Assembly: GCA_024276655.1 (NCBI GenBank)
Contig: JAJRWU010000068.1
Coordinates: 1-64,000, forward strand
Source of the DNA: Planctomycetota bacterium
GTDB taxonomy: Bacteria; Planctomycetota; Planctomycetia; Pirellulales; Pirellulaceae
Direction of reading: 5' to 3'
Length of the DNA: 64,000 nt
Part shown: piece after piece, positions 42,642-51,033 of the stretch
How positions within the stretch are numbered: position 1 is the stretch's first letter
Layout of the letters: every line of letters starts with the position of its first letter
Translations under genes and position numbers: made by a program
Notes under the pieces: model-generated
Databases searched by the model: none
The model's input: the letters and a program-made list of their open reading frames with translations, nothing else
What the model was told of the DNA's origin: nothing

Positions 42642-42872
42642 ATGATTAAGGTGCGTCATCTGACCGGCGAAGCGTTCATTTTGAATGCGGAGTTGATTCG
42701 ATTCGTGGAAGCCCGACCCGATACCTTTGTCACGCTCACCACGGGCGAGCGTTTGGTAGTGCGGGAAACCATGGAGGAAGTGGTTCGCCTGGCTTTGCAG
42801 TACCAGCAGGCGAAGCATTTTATTCCTCCGCCGAGAGCCAGCCGACCCCAACCAGAAAGCACAGGTGAGTAA
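42642..42872 (+). CDS. flbD: Flagellar FlbD family protein
   Basis: A 76-residue protein: MIKVRHLTGEAFILNAELIRFVEARPDTFVTLTTGERLVVRETMEEVVRLAL matches the FlbD/SwrD family, small proteins encoded between flgE and motA that raise motor torque in Bacillus (SwrD). GGAGG lies 9 nt before ATG 42642; an in-frame ATG at 42633 is less well spaced. The stop is immediately followed by motA ATG with no gap. Confidence 0.9.
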   Translation: MIKVRHLTGEAFILNAELIRFVEARPDTFVTLTTGERLVVRETMEEVVRLALQYQQAKHFIPPPRASRPQPESTGE

Positions 42873-43646
42873 ATGGATATCGCGACCGTGGTGGGGGTTG
42901 TCTCGGCGTTCGGCCTGATTCTCGCGGCGATTATCGTTGGCGGCGGCTCGTTGGGGTCGTTCATCGACGTTCCCTCGGGATTGGTCGTGATTGGCGGCGC
43001 GATCGCCGCGGCGCTCATTTCCTTCCCGTTGAAGTCGTTGCTGGCTTCGCCGATGGTGGCCAAGAAAGTGTTCTTGAACAAAGCGGAGGACTTCTCCGGC
43101 TTGGTCGAGCAGATTGTTAGCTTGGCGGAAACCGCTCGCCGCGACGGATTGCTGGCGTTGGAGGGCCGGATCGAGGAGATCGAAAATAAATTCGTCACGC
43201 TGGGCGTGCAAATGGCCGTCGACGGCACGCGGCCGGAAGTGATCGAAGACATTCTTCGCACCGAAATCGACGCCGTCGCGACGCGCCACCGCGATGGCAA
43301 GAGCGTGTACGATCAACTCGGCCGCTTTGCGCCGGCCTACGGTATGATCGGCACGCTGCTGGGGCTGATCATCATGCTAGGCGATATGTCGGACCCTTCC
43401 AAAATCGGCGCTGGCATGGCGGTGGCGTTGCTCACAACGCTCTACGGCGCGATCGTTTCCAACGTTATTTTTCTGCCGTTTTCGGAGAAGCTCTCTTTCA
43501 TGAACAAGCAGGAATTGCTGGCCAAGGAGATTGTGGTTCGCGGAATCATGGCGATTCAATCAGGAGAGAACCCGCGTGTGATCGAGCAGAAACTCAACAC
43601 GTTCCTGCCGCCCAACCAACGCGGCGCCGAGAAGGATGCAGCTTAG
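42873..43646 (+). CDS. motA: Flagellar stator protein MotA
   Basis: 257 residues with four transmembrane helices. The cytoplasmic loop retains the torque charges: in ARRDGLLALEG, Arg and Glu align with E. coli R90 and E98. The proton-channel part AYGMIGTLLGLIIMLGDM and GAGMAVALLTTLYGAIVSNVIFLPFSEKL is conserved, with P residues of TM3-TM4 in the usual places. It forms the stator ring with MotB. Starts on the base after flbD. Confidence 0.95.
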   Translation: MDIATVVGVVSAFGLILAAIIVGGGSLGSFIDVPSGLVVIGGAIAAALISFPLKSLLASPMVAKKVFLNKAEDFSGLVEQIVSLAETARRDGLLALEGRIEEIENKFVTLGVQMAVDGTRPEVIEDILRTEIDAVATRHRDGKSVYDQLGRFAPAYGMIGTLLGLIIMLGDMSDPSKIGAGMAVALLTTLYGAIVSNVIFLPFSEKLSFMNKQELLAKEIVVRGIMAIQSGENPRVIEQKLNTFLPPNQRGAEKDAA

Positions 43647-43714
43647 GCGCGCGGCGGATGAGAATTTACCTAATACAAGCACGAAGCGCAAGCGAGTGAA
43701 TCAGAAAACGGTCA

Positions 43715-43732
43715 TTCCCGCGTAGGCGGGAA
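43715..43732. repeat. Short REP-like palindrome between motA and motB
   Basis: TTCCCGCGTAGGCGGGAA within GTCATTCCCGCGTAGGCGGGAACCC, a REP-like sequence widespread in bacteria. The string CACGAAGCGCAAGCGAGTGAATC just upstream also looks repetitive. The 183-bp motA-motB gap is otherwise empty. Confidence 0.6.
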
Positions 43733-43829
43733 CCCAAAAAAACTCACCGACTCCCGCTGCGTGCGGGTAAGTTAGTTTCCGCCGCTCGCCTTAACGCTCG
43801 ACTCACCAATTTTTACGTGAGCCCCACAC

Positions 43830-44591
43830 ATGGAAATGGAAGAAGAGGAAATCGGCATCCCGGAATGGGTCGTGACCTTCGGCGACATGATGTCGTTGCT
43901 GCTGACCTTCTTCATCATGCTGGTGTCGATGAGTGAAATCAAGGAAGAAGAACGCTATCAGGCGATGGTGGAATCGCTTCGCCAGCAATTCGGCTACGAC
44001 AAATCCATGATGAGCATGGCGCCGGGCAAAGCCAAGCCGCGTAATTCGGCCGTGGCCAAAATAGCCGCTCAGGGCCGAGCCAACCGCTTCGACACCACGC
44101 AAGGCGGCGACAAAGTCAAGGCGCCTTCGGGCGATTTTCCTCGCGTGCGGGTCGTTAGCCCCGGCAAGAAAACGGGGATCGGCACCGTGATTCACTATCT
44201 GGAGGGTGATCCCGACCTCTCCGATAGCAATAAGCACGATCTTGAAATCGAGGCGGACGAAATGCGCGGCAAGCCGCAGAAGATCGCCGTTCGCGGCCAT
44301 ACGTCGTTGCGGCCGCGCGCCGGCGGAAAAAAATTCCGCGAGAACTGGGAGTTGGGTTACACACGTGCGCGCAGCGTCATGGAATATTTGGTCAATGAGT
44401 TGGGAATCAACCCTCGGCGCATTGAAATCACTTCCGCCGGTCCAAACGAACCACTGCATGTAGGATCTGACCCACTTCAACTAAAACTTAACCCGCGCGT
44501 CGAGGTTTATATGCTAGATCAAGTAGTAGAGGGCCTCTCAGGCGGTGATGCGAAACGGCGGGAGCGTTTTTTCGAAAGTACGGCCCCCTGA
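43830..44591 (+). CDS. motB: Flagellar stator protein MotB
   Basis: 253 residues: cytoplasmic start MEMEEEEIGIPEWVV, one transmembrane helix TFGDMMSLLLTFFIMLVSM with the proton-carrying Asp (TFGD, ~residue 18; E. coli D32), plug region, and an OmpA-like peptidoglycan-binding domain (KIAVRGHTSLRP...NWELGYTRARSVMEYLVNELG...NPRVEVYML). The usual GHTD motif reads GHTS, so one diaminopimelate contact is altered; the following NWEL and R are kept. Confidence 0.93.
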   Translation: MEMEEEEIGIPEWVVTFGDMMSLLLTFFIMLVSMSEIKEEERYQAMVESLRQQFGYDKSMMSMAPGKAKPRNSAVAKIAAQGRANRFDTTQGGDKVKAPSGDFPRVRVVSPGKKTGIGTVIHYLEGDPDLSDSNKHDLEIEADEMRGKPQKIAVRGHTSLRPRAGGKKFRENWELGYTRARSVMEYLVNELGINPRRIEITSAGPNEPLHVGSDPLQLKLNPRVEVYMLDQVVEGLSGGDAKRRERFFESTAP

Positions 44592-44667
44592 GTTCCGCCA
44601 ACGCTAGCATCAACTGTTATATTCCTCCTAATCGGCGTAGCCGGCGCATGGGAGGGGAGAATTCTTC

Positions 44668-45225
44668 ATGGCAGAGAATGAGCAACCTGAAGCGGCGCCA
44701 AGTCCTGGCGGCATGAAAACACTAATAGGCATGGTAATGGCCGCGGCGTTCATGGGCGCGGTGATCGTGGTGGAATGCGCGGTGGCGTATCTGTGGTTTC
44801 CCAGCGCCGAGGAGGTGGTCGCGTTGGCCGAAAAAAAACTGGAAGAACGCCGACCAAGCTCCCAAGACCCCGTCGATCTTCTCTCGCCGGAAGGTGAAGC
44901 CGTCCCCATGACCGAGCAAGATCTGGGGAATTATAGCGTGACCGCCTTCCAACCCACCAGCAACACAACCTTGCGGATCGACTTCCATCTTTTTGGGTCG
45001 ATTATCGACGAAGACGCCGACGAATTCCAGAAACTTTTCACGCGTTCGGAGCACCGATTTCGAGAGCAAGTTATTGTTACGGTGCGCAACTCGGAAATTA
45101 CCGATCTTACCGATCCCGGGTTGGGGTTGATTAAAAGGAAGATATTGGAGAAAACTAACCGCCTGTTAGGAAAGGCGCTGCTGCAATCGGTCGTGTTTAG
45201 CGAATTTTCGTTCGTCGAGCAGTAG
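44668..45225 (+). CDS. fliL: FliL-like flagellar basal-body-associated protein
   Basis: A 185-residue protein with one transmembrane helix (GMKTLIGMVMAAAFMGAVIVVECAVAYLWFP, ~15-45) and a periplasmic domain with stomatin/FliL-like strands (LGNYSVTAFQPTSNTTLRIDFHLFG... IVTVRNSEITDLTDPGLGLIKRKILEKTNRLLGKALLQSVVFSEFSFVEQ), the last matching the FliL end that reads LxxLxVxxVxFtxFvvQ. FliL rings surround the stator and raise torque. AGGGGAG lies about 10 nt before ATG. Confidence 0.87.
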   Translation: MAENEQPEAAPSPGGMKTLIGMVMAAAFMGAVIVVECAVAYLWFPSAEEVVALAEKKLEERRPSSQDPVDLLSPEGEAVPMTEQDLGNYSVTAFQPTSNTTLRIDFHLFGSIIDEDADEFQKLFTRSEHRFREQVIVTVRNSEITDLTDPGLGLIKRKILEKTNRLLGKALLQSVVFSEFSFVEQ

Positions 45226-45347
45226 ATTTTGGAGCAGTTAATAACTTCGCGCGGCCGGAATGGCGTTTTTGCATATCGAGGATGATTGCAAGGAATCGGC
45301 GTCCGGCTGTCGGAAGCACGCAACCTGCCGCAAAGGAATGGATTCCC

Positions 45348-46055
45348 ATGGCAGACGACTCAGAACAAATTGGCCAAGACGAAATCGAAGAGCTTTTGCG
45401 CCAGGCGCAACAGGCCGCCGGTTCGTCGAAGCCGCCCGCCTCTGAAGCCGAGCCCGCCGCTGAAGCGGCGCCTGCCGAAGAGCCGGACGACAGCGGCGCT
45501 CTCGGTCAAGATGAGATCGAGGCCTTGCTCAATCAAGGCGCGGGCGGCCCTCCCAAGCCGGCGGCTGCTAGCCCGGCAGTATCTTCTCCGCCAGCGCCGC
45601 CTCCACCAGCATCTCCACCGCCGCCCCAACCAGCGCCCGCCATGGCGGGCGCCTCCGGCGAGACGCAATCGCAGGGCGATATCGAATTTCTTTTGCAGCA
45701 GGCCGAAATGGCGTTGGCCTCCGTCGACCAACCGACCGGCGAGGCGCCTCCCGGGCTGGGAGCGTTCGAACTGAAAGAGTTCGCGGGCGAACCGGCGTCG
45801 GCCGACAAAGCCACCCTCTACCTGCTCAGCGATGTTGATCTCAAGATTCGCATCGAATTGGGCCGCGCCCAGATGTACCTCAAGGATATCCTTTCGCTGC
45901 GGAAGGGGTCGGTCGTGGCGCTCGACAAACTGGCCGGCGACCCGGTCGACGTTTTTGCCAACGGGCGTTTGATCGCGCGTGGCGAAGTGCTGGTTCTCAA
46001 CGACAGTTTTTGCGTGCGTATCGCGGAGTTGGTGTGGGGCGAAGAAGCGGCGTAG
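45348..46055 (+). CDS. fliN: Flagellar switch protein FliN with three FliM-like N-terminal motifs
   Basis: 235 residues. The C-terminal SpoA/FliN domain is clear: TLYLLSDVDLKIRIELGRAQMYLKDILSLRKGSVVALDKLAGDPVDVFANGRLIARGEVLVLNDSFCVRIAELV (~157-230). The N-terminal 120 residues hold three copies of a motif like FliM's CheY-binding LSQxEIDALL: IGQDEIEELL (8-17), LGQDEIEALL (52-61) and SQGDIEFLL (108-116), joined by Pro/Ala linkers. fliM itself is missing between fliL and fliN, where it usually lies. The protein resembles FliY of Gram-positives and spirochaetes but lacks room for a CheC domain. AAAGGA lies 10 nt upstream. Confidence 0.9.
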   Translation: MADDSEQIGQDEIEELLRQAQQAAGSSKPPASEAEPAAEAAPAEEPDDSGALGQDEIEALLNQGAGGPPKPAAASPAVSSPPAPPPPASPPPPQPAPAMAGASGETQSQGDIEFLLQQAEMALASVDQPTGEAPPGLGAFELKEFAGEPASADKATLYLLSDVDLKIRIELGRAQMYLKDILSLRKGSVVALDKLAGDPVDVFANGRLIARGEVLVLNDSFCVRIAELVWGEEAA

Positions 46056-46074
46056 CCCCGCTTTCAGGGAAGAG

Positions 46075-46199
46075 TAGGCATCGAGCGGAAAATTAGTGTC
46101 GTAGCCATGCTCGCCAGAGCGTGGGATGGTTCACCGCTCACCCACCGTCTGGCGACGATGGATACACAAATGCGACAGTTATTTATCGAGCGGTGCTAA
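46075..46199 (-). repeat. 125-bp TTAGCA-ended element, copy 4 (between fliN and fliO)
   Basis: Reverse-orientation copy of the 16112 element: GCATCGAGCGGAAAATTAGTGTCGTAGCCATGC at left and CGACAGTTATTTATCGAGCGGTGCTAA at right. It sits 20 bp after the fliN stop. The rest of the 264-bp gap holds nothing recognisable except the fliO ribosome binding site. Confidence 0.85.
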
Positions 46200-46319
46200 G
46201 GAGAGCAACTTCTCGTGACCCAACCACAATTTTGGAGTCAATCCAGGCCGGACTTACGCTTTATCGTTATCGCCGCTGAAACGCGAAAAATTTAGCAAAA
46301 TTTTGAGGAATGTGAACGG

Positions 46320-47114
46320 ATGCCTTCTTTGACGAGCACACTACTGTTGGCGGTCGTTATGGCGCCGCCTCATGGAGCGCCGCCACGGTTTGGCCAACGC
46401 GAAGCCGCGGTCGATTTGAGGTCGCCCACGGGGGTGGACGCCGCCGCCGGAGAATTGTTGCAACAGCAAGGGCATGTGAAACAGCGAGGGCAGGCCGAGC
46501 AAACCTCTTCTTATGGGCAACCGCCGTATCGGGAACGTCGGGCCGCCGTTTCAGTGGGAGCGCCGGTTGTCCCCAGCCGTGGCGAGGTAAGGCTACAAGG
46601 TAACGCCGGCAGCGCCGTTGCGGCAAAACGATCGGATCCCTTACCGCCGCGTTCAAAAAACGCCGCAGGGGAGTTGCAAACGCCCACGCCGACCAGAAGC
46701 AGCGCCTTCATGACGGTGGCGGCGAGTCTGAGCGTGGTGCTGGGATTATTTTTTCTTGTCGTTTGGTTCGCCCGACGCAGCGGGCGGGCGCTCCACGCGC
46801 AAATGCCGGCCGAAGTGCTGGAAGTGTTGGGAAAGTCGCCCCTCTCGGCGCGAATGCAAATGCACGTGGTGCGGTTCGGCAACAAGCTGGTGCTGCTGGC
46901 GGTGTCGGCGGAAGGCGCCGTTTCGCTGGCGGAAATTACCGAGCCGCTGGAGGTCGATCGTCTGGCGGGCGTCTGCCAGGCGAATCAGAACAACAGCATT
47001 ACCGAGTCCTTTCGACAAGTATTGGGGCGCATGGGAGAGGAACCCGCGCCGAAGGGATTTCTCGGCGCCGAAGCGAGAACGTCTACCGCTCCGGTTGCCA
47101 GTGATATTGCCTAA
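46320..47114 (+). CDS. fliO: Flagellar biosynthesis protein FliO
   Basis: 264 residues. A long Gln/Arg-rich N-terminal part (~1-130) precedes one transmembrane helix (AFMTVAASLSVVLGLFFLVVWFARRSG) and a FliO domain (AEVLEVLGKSPLSARMQMHVVRFGNKLVLLAVSAEGAVSLAEITEP) with the pattern of a hydrophobic strand pair after the membrane. It scaffolds FliP ring assembly. Next gene fliP starts 28 bp downstream. Confidence 0.85.
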   Translation: MPSLTSTLLLAVVMAPPHGAPPRFGQREAAVDLRSPTGVDAAAGELLQQQGHVKQRGQAEQTSSYGQPPYRERRAAVSVGAPVVPSRGEVRLQGNAGSAVAAKRSDPLPPRSKNAAGELQTPTPTRSSAFMTVAASLSVVLGLFFLVVWFARRSGRALHAQMPAEVLEVLGKSPLSARMQMHVVRFGNKLVLLAVSAEGAVSLAEITEPLEVDRLAGVCQANQNNSITESFRQVLGRMGEEPAPKGFLGAEARTSTAPVASDIA

Positions 47115-47141
47115 AACGCCAAGGGAAATGGCGGCCAACTC

Positions 47142-48020
47142 ATGCTGCGAAAAATTCATCGTGTACAACACAAACTGAAACAACCGCGCGTTGTCGGGCG
47201 GCCCGCGCGCCGTTGGTTGCCAGCCGCAATGGCGCTGCTGCTCGCGATTCTGCTTTTGGCTTGGAAGCCGGCGCTGGCGCAAGAGCCGCCGGTGGTCACG
47301 CCGCGTCCGCTCGAACTGCCCGATTTCGGCGGCGGGCCAAACGTCTGGACCAGCCCCGAAGGGCTCAGCTCTTCCCTGCAAGTGATGCTGTTGCTGACGG
47401 TGTTGAGCCTCGCGCCGGCGGTGCTTTTGATGACCACGAGTTTTATCAGGATCGTGGTTGTGTTGGGGCTGCTGCGGCAAGCTCTGGGTACGCAACAGCT
47501 TCCTCCCAGCCAAGTGATTACCTCGATAGCGTTGTTCATGACATTGTTGATCATGGCGCCCGTTTGGACGGAAGTCTATGACGACGCCATTGCGCCGTAT
47601 ACCGACCCCGCGGTGGATATGTCTTTGGACGAAGCCTGGCGGGCGGGCGCCGCTCCGATTCGAAGGTTCATGCGCCGGCAGATTGAAGAAGCTCGCAACG
47701 TGGACGACGTCTGGCTGTTCTTCGAGCACCTCCCGCCCGATACGCCCGAACCGCAAGGTTGGGACGACGTCCCGCTGCGAGTGCTGGCGCCGGCGTTCAT
47801 GCTCAGCGAGTTGAAGGTCGCCTTCCTGCTCGGTTTTCAAATCTATTTGCCGTTTCTGATCCTCGACATCGTCGTTTCCAGCGTCACGATTTCGATGGGC
47901 ATGATGATGCTGCCGCCGGTAATGATTTCACTGCCCTTCAAACTGTTGCTGTTTGTGATGGTCGATGGCTGGCGGCTGGTGGTCGGCATGTTGATGGAAA
48001 GTTTCGCTCCCTATACCTGA
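47142..48020 (+). CDS. fliP: Flagellar export-gate protein FliP
   Basis: 292 residues. Signal peptide-like N-terminus ([21 protein letters not shown]), then the FliP core: [51 protein letters not shown] and [62 protein letters not shown], both nearly consensus. Five FliP, four FliQ and one FliR make the export gate. Confidence 0.95.
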   Translation: MLRKIHRVQHKLKQPRVVGRPARRWLPAAMALLLAILLLAWKPALAQEPPVVTPRPLELPDFGGGPNVWTSPEGLSSSLQVMLLLTVLSLAPAVLLMTTSFIRIVVVLGLLRQALGTQQLPPSQVITSIALFMTLLIMAPVWTEVYDDAIAPYTDPAVDMSLDEAWRAGAAPIRRFMRRQIEEARNVDDVWLFFEHLPPDTPEPQGWDDVPLRVLAPAFMLSELKVAFLLGFQIYLPFLILDIVVSSVTISMGMMMLPPVMISLPFKLLLFVMVDGWRLVVGMLMESFAPYT

Positions 48021-48086
48021 CCGGCTCGCGCCAACAACGGATAACGCCCCGCCAACAAGGCGAAACTCAAAGGAGAGAACAAAACA

Positions 48087-48362
48087 ATGGACGCTCAATA
48101 CGCAATCGACCTTGGTCGGCAAGCCATTCTTACCGCCTTGATTCTCGGCGCGCCCGTGCTCGTGGTGGGCATGGCGGTGGGACTGGTCGTGGGACTATTA
48201 CAAGCACTCACTCAAATTCAAGATCAAACGATTTCGTTCGTGCCCAAGGTCGTGGCGATGATTGTCGCCTTGGGGTTCTGCCTGCCCTGGCTGATGAATT
48301 ATTTGGCCGAGTATTCGCATGATATTATCGTAAACGCGCCGCGCATCGTGACCGGAGGTTAG
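48087..48362 (+). CDS. fliQ: Flagellar export-gate protein FliQ
   Basis: A 91-residue protein with two transmembrane helices: AILTALILGAPVLVVGMAVGLVVGLLQALTQIQDQTISFVPKVVAMIVALGFCLPWLMNYL. The QALTQIQDQTxxFVPK loop is the family signature. AAAGGAGAG lies 10 nt before ATG. Confidence 0.95.
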   Translation: MDAQYAIDLGRQAILTALILGAPVLVVGMAVGLVVGLLQALTQIQDQTISFVPKVVAMIVALGFCLPWLMNYLAEYSHDIIVNAPRIVTGG

Positions 48363-48393
48363 ACGTTTTATACTTCACACGGCTAGCAAAAGC

Positions 48394-48487
48394 TCGTTTA
48401 ACGGCAAGCCGAAGGCGACTGCGTTTTGAGCCCACGCGTTCGAGCAAACCAAGAAAACACAGTCGCCTTCGGCTTGCCGTTAAACGA
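48394..48487. repeat. Long inverted repeat between fliQ and fliR
   Basis: TCGTTTAACGGCAAGCCG and on for about 34 bp (48394-48427), then its near-perfect reverse complement at 48454-48487, around a 26-base loop. No T-run follows, so it is more likely a MITE-like palindrome than a terminator; as RNA it would form a very stable stem inside the flagellar transcript. Confidence 0.8.
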
Positions 48488-48543
48488 AAAATACGCCAAT
48501 TGCAACCGTGCGCGGTAGAGCCGCCACCCATGAACCAACATAG

Positions 48544-49326
48544 ATGTCCAACGAATTTCTCGACGCATTTCTGACCAATTTCCTGGTCTTTGTTCTTGTG
48601 CTCACGCGCATCGGCGCGCTGATCATGACCGCGCCCATGTTCGCCTCGCCGTCCATTCCGATTCGCATCCGGGCGCTGTTGGCGATCGGCATCTCGGCGA
48701 TGACAACCGCCACGCTCTGGGATACGCCGCTGGAACTGCCCGCGAACCTGCTGCAACTGCTCGTTCTGCTGGCCAGCGAAGCCGTGCTGGGACTCGCCCT
48801 GGGGCTGGGAATCGTGGCGTTGTTCTCCGGTTTGCAACTCACCGGACAAGTGCTGGGCCAGATGAGCGGCATGCAACTCGCCGACGCTTTCGACCCCACC
48901 TTCAACGCCAGCGTTCCCCTGTTTTCACAATTTTTGAACCTCATGATGGTCACGGTGTTTATCATCATCGGCGGGCACCGCCAACTGCTCAGCGCGCTGC
49001 TTGATACTTTCCGCGAAATGCCGCCCGGGCAAGCGGGGCTGCAACTGAATGTCGCTCACGCCTTGCTGCAAATTGTGTCTTCGAGTTTTGTGCTGGGCAT
49101 GCGCGCCGCGGCGCCGGTGATGGTGGCGCTGCTGGTTTCGATTCTGATTCTTGGACTGATCAGCCGTACGCTGCCGCAGTTGAATGTCATCGCGATCGGT
49201 TTCAGCCTTAACTCGATGATGATGCTGGCGGTGCTTTGCATCTCGCTGGGCGGCGCCGTTTGGATCTTCCAAGGACAATTCGAACCGACCATCGAACTGC
49301 TGCGCGAGGCGCTGCAAGCGAATTAG
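48544..49326 (+). CDS. fliR: Flagellar export-gate protein FliR
   Basis: 260 residues with about six hydrophobic segments. FLTNFLVFVLVLTRIGALIMTAPMFASPSIPIRIRALLAIGISAMTT, GLALGLGIVALFSGLQLTGQVLGQMSGMQLADAFDPTF and RTLPQLNVIAIGFSLNSMMMLAVLCISLG are FliR hallmarks. It completes the gate with FliP and FliQ. The following 617 bp is occupied by repeats before flhB. Confidence 0.94.
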   Translation: MSNEFLDAFLTNFLVFVLVLTRIGALIMTAPMFASPSIPIRIRALLAIGISAMTTATLWDTPLELPANLLQLLVLLASEAVLGLALGLGIVALFSGLQLTGQVLGQMSGMQLADAFDPTFNASVPLFSQFLNLMMVTVFIIIGGHRQLLSALLDTFREMPPGQAGLQLNVAHALLQIVSSSFVLGMRAAAPVMVALLVSILILGLISRTLPQLNVIAIGFSLNSMMMLAVLCISLGGAVWIFQGQFEPTIELLREALQAN

Positions 49327-49357
49327 CTCCTGCTCGAAAAGTATTGGTCATGCACGG

Positions 49358-49895
49358 TGGCGCGGGAAATTGCGACAACAACCCAGCCGACGCCGAATAA
49401 CCCATAATCACGAAGAGGGGAAACGCAGAGATCGCAAAGGCGCGGAGGGCCGCAGAGAAGAAAAAATGGTAACTATTCAGCGACGAGCTTCGATCGGTGC
49501 TTGATGGAACCACGAATGAACACGAATAGACACGAATTCTTGTGGCGAGCTTTCCACGTAATGGCACGGCTGACGTCGCTTGTTTCCAGGAGAAAACCTG
49601 AGAGTCCGTTGAAATTCATTCGTGTGAATTTGTGTCCATTCGTGGTTCTCGCAAAAAAGCAGCGTGTGATCATCGCTGAGTAGTTACGAAAAAAATGAAA
49701 AGAAAGAAAACGAAATATCGGCGATGGTTATTGGCTGAGCTATTGCATTACATTGCCAACTTGGGGCCGGATGATTGGAGACTGCCCTCTGCGTTGAAAT
49801 GATCACCCGGAAACCGCCGAGGGCGTGTGGAAATGCGAGAGCAGTCTATCCGATAGCGAATAGTCCATGAACGGTTACGAAAAACATTAGCCGAA
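49358..49895. repeat. Degenerate repeat A (first copy), interrupted by a nested element
   Basis: GCGGGAAATTGCGACAACAA, then GGGAAACGCAGAGATCGCAAAGGCGCGGAGGGCCGCAG, later TCGGCGATGG...TTGCATTACATTGCCAACTTG and GAACGGTTACGAAAAA, all of which align in order with 56012-56350. The nested element at 49469-49687 splits it. No coding potential is seen in 49327-49943. Confidence 0.6.
49469..49687. mobile_element. 219-bp MITE-like element with GTAACTAYTCAGCGA ends
   Basis: Terminal inverted repeats GTAACTATTCAGCGA and TCGCTGAGTAGTTAC (14 of 15 match), and an inner long stem GAACCACGAATGAACACGAATAGACACGAA against TTCGTGTGAATTTGTGTCCATTCGTGGTTC. No transposase; moved in trans if mobile. Inserted in repeat A between fliR and flhB. 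Confidence 0.75.
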
Positions 49896-49943
49896 CTCAA
49901 ATCCGCAGTTCAACGAATTTTTACGTGAGCTTATTGAGCCAGC

Positions 49944-51026
49944 ATGGCTGAAGATTTTGGCGAAAAAACACACGACGCAACACCGCATCGCCGCGACAAA
50001 GCGCGCGAGCAAGGCCAGATTCCCAAAAGCCAGGACCTCTCCTCGGCCGCTATTCTCCTCGCCGCCGTGTTGGCGCTCGCGATGCTTGGCGGCGGCGTGA
50101 CCAAATTTCTCAGCCGGCTCACGGTTCGACAATTCACCGAACACACCGTACTGTATTTTGACGCCTCCGATGCGTTCGCGCACTTGCGGCGCTTAATGTG
50201 GGATTTGGCCAGCACGCTGACGCCGCTCTTGGGCTTCTTTCTCTTGGCGGCGGTCGTGGTGAACTTGTTTCAGGTGGGCTTCCTCTTCCTGCCCGAAAAA
50301 CTCGCTCCCAAGTGGAGCAACGCCAGCCCGATGCAGGGCGTCAAACGACTGTTCTCGATTTCCAATTGGGTTCGCCTGGCGTTCGGCGTTTTCAAGGTGG
50401 CGGTGGTGGCGGGTATTGGCCTGTGGAGTCTGTGGAACGACTGGGAAAATGTCATGGGACTGGCGGCGATCGAAGTTCCCCAGACAGCCGCCTTCATCGG
50501 GCAAACATTATTCTGGGTGGCCGCAAAAATCGGCGCCGTGCTGTTCATCTTGGCCTTGATCGACTATTTCTACCAACGCTGGAAACATGAACAAGACATC
50601 CGCATGACCGACCAGGAAGTGCGCGAGGAAATGAAGAATTTGCAGGGCGATCCTCAAATGATCGCGCGGCGAAAAACGATCCAACGTCAGATGGCGTTGA
50701 ACCGCATGAGCGAGGCCGTTCCCAGCGCCGATATGGTGGTTACGAACCCCACGGAATTGGCGGTGGCGTTGAAGTACGATATCGAAAAAGACCCCGCTCC
50801 GATTGTGGTCGCGAAGGGGGCGGGTGTTGTCGCGCAGCGCATTCGCCGCCTTGCCCTGGAGCACAACGTGCCGATTGTGGAACGCAAGCCGCTGGCGCAG
50901 TTTCTGTATAAAGAGGTCGAGATCGGCCAACCGATTCCCACCGAGCAATTCGCGGCCGTGGCGGAATTATTACGGTACGTGTATCAACTGCAAGGTAAAC
51001 CGCTTCCCTCGCTCGACGCGGCGTAG
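49944..51026 (+). CDS. flhB: Flagellar export switch protein FlhB with NPTE cleavage motif
   Basis: 360 residues: short N-terminus with the family opening KTHDATPHRRDKAREQGQIPKSQDLSSA, four transmembrane helices (to ~residue 215), the linker KHEQDIRMTDQEVREEMKNLQGDPQMIARRKTIQRQMALNRM and the cytoplasmic domain. The self-cleavage site, NPTH in most members, reads NPTE (nt 50745-50756); the cleaving Asn-Pro pair is kept. It switches export from rod/hook to filament substrates. Last flagellar gene here; flhA is not in the window. It converges on the cytochrome gene with only 7 bp between stops. Confidence 0.94.
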   Translation: MAEDFGEKTHDATPHRRDKAREQGQIPKSQDLSSAAILLAAVLALAMLGGGVTKFLSRLTVRQFTEHTVLYFDASDAFAHLRRLMWDLASTLTPLLGFFLLAAVVVNLFQVGFLFLPEKLAPKWSNASPMQGVKRLFSISNWVRLAFGVFKVAVVAGIGLWSLWNDWENVMGLAAIEVPQTAAFIGQTLFWVAAKIGAVLFILALIDYFYQRWKHEQDIRMTDQEVREEMKNLQGDPQMIARRKTIQRQMALNRMSEAVPSADMVVTNPTELAVALKYDIEKDPAPIVVAKGAGVVAQRIRRLALEHNVPIVERKPLAQFLYKEVEIGQPIPTEQFAAVAELLRYVYQLQGKPLPSLDAA

Positions 51027-51033
51027 GCGGTCT

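Noticed and set aside
46746-47840. 364-codon minus-strand frame across fliO and fliP
   Set aside because: Covers two well-defined flagellar genes; no ribosome binding site or domain.
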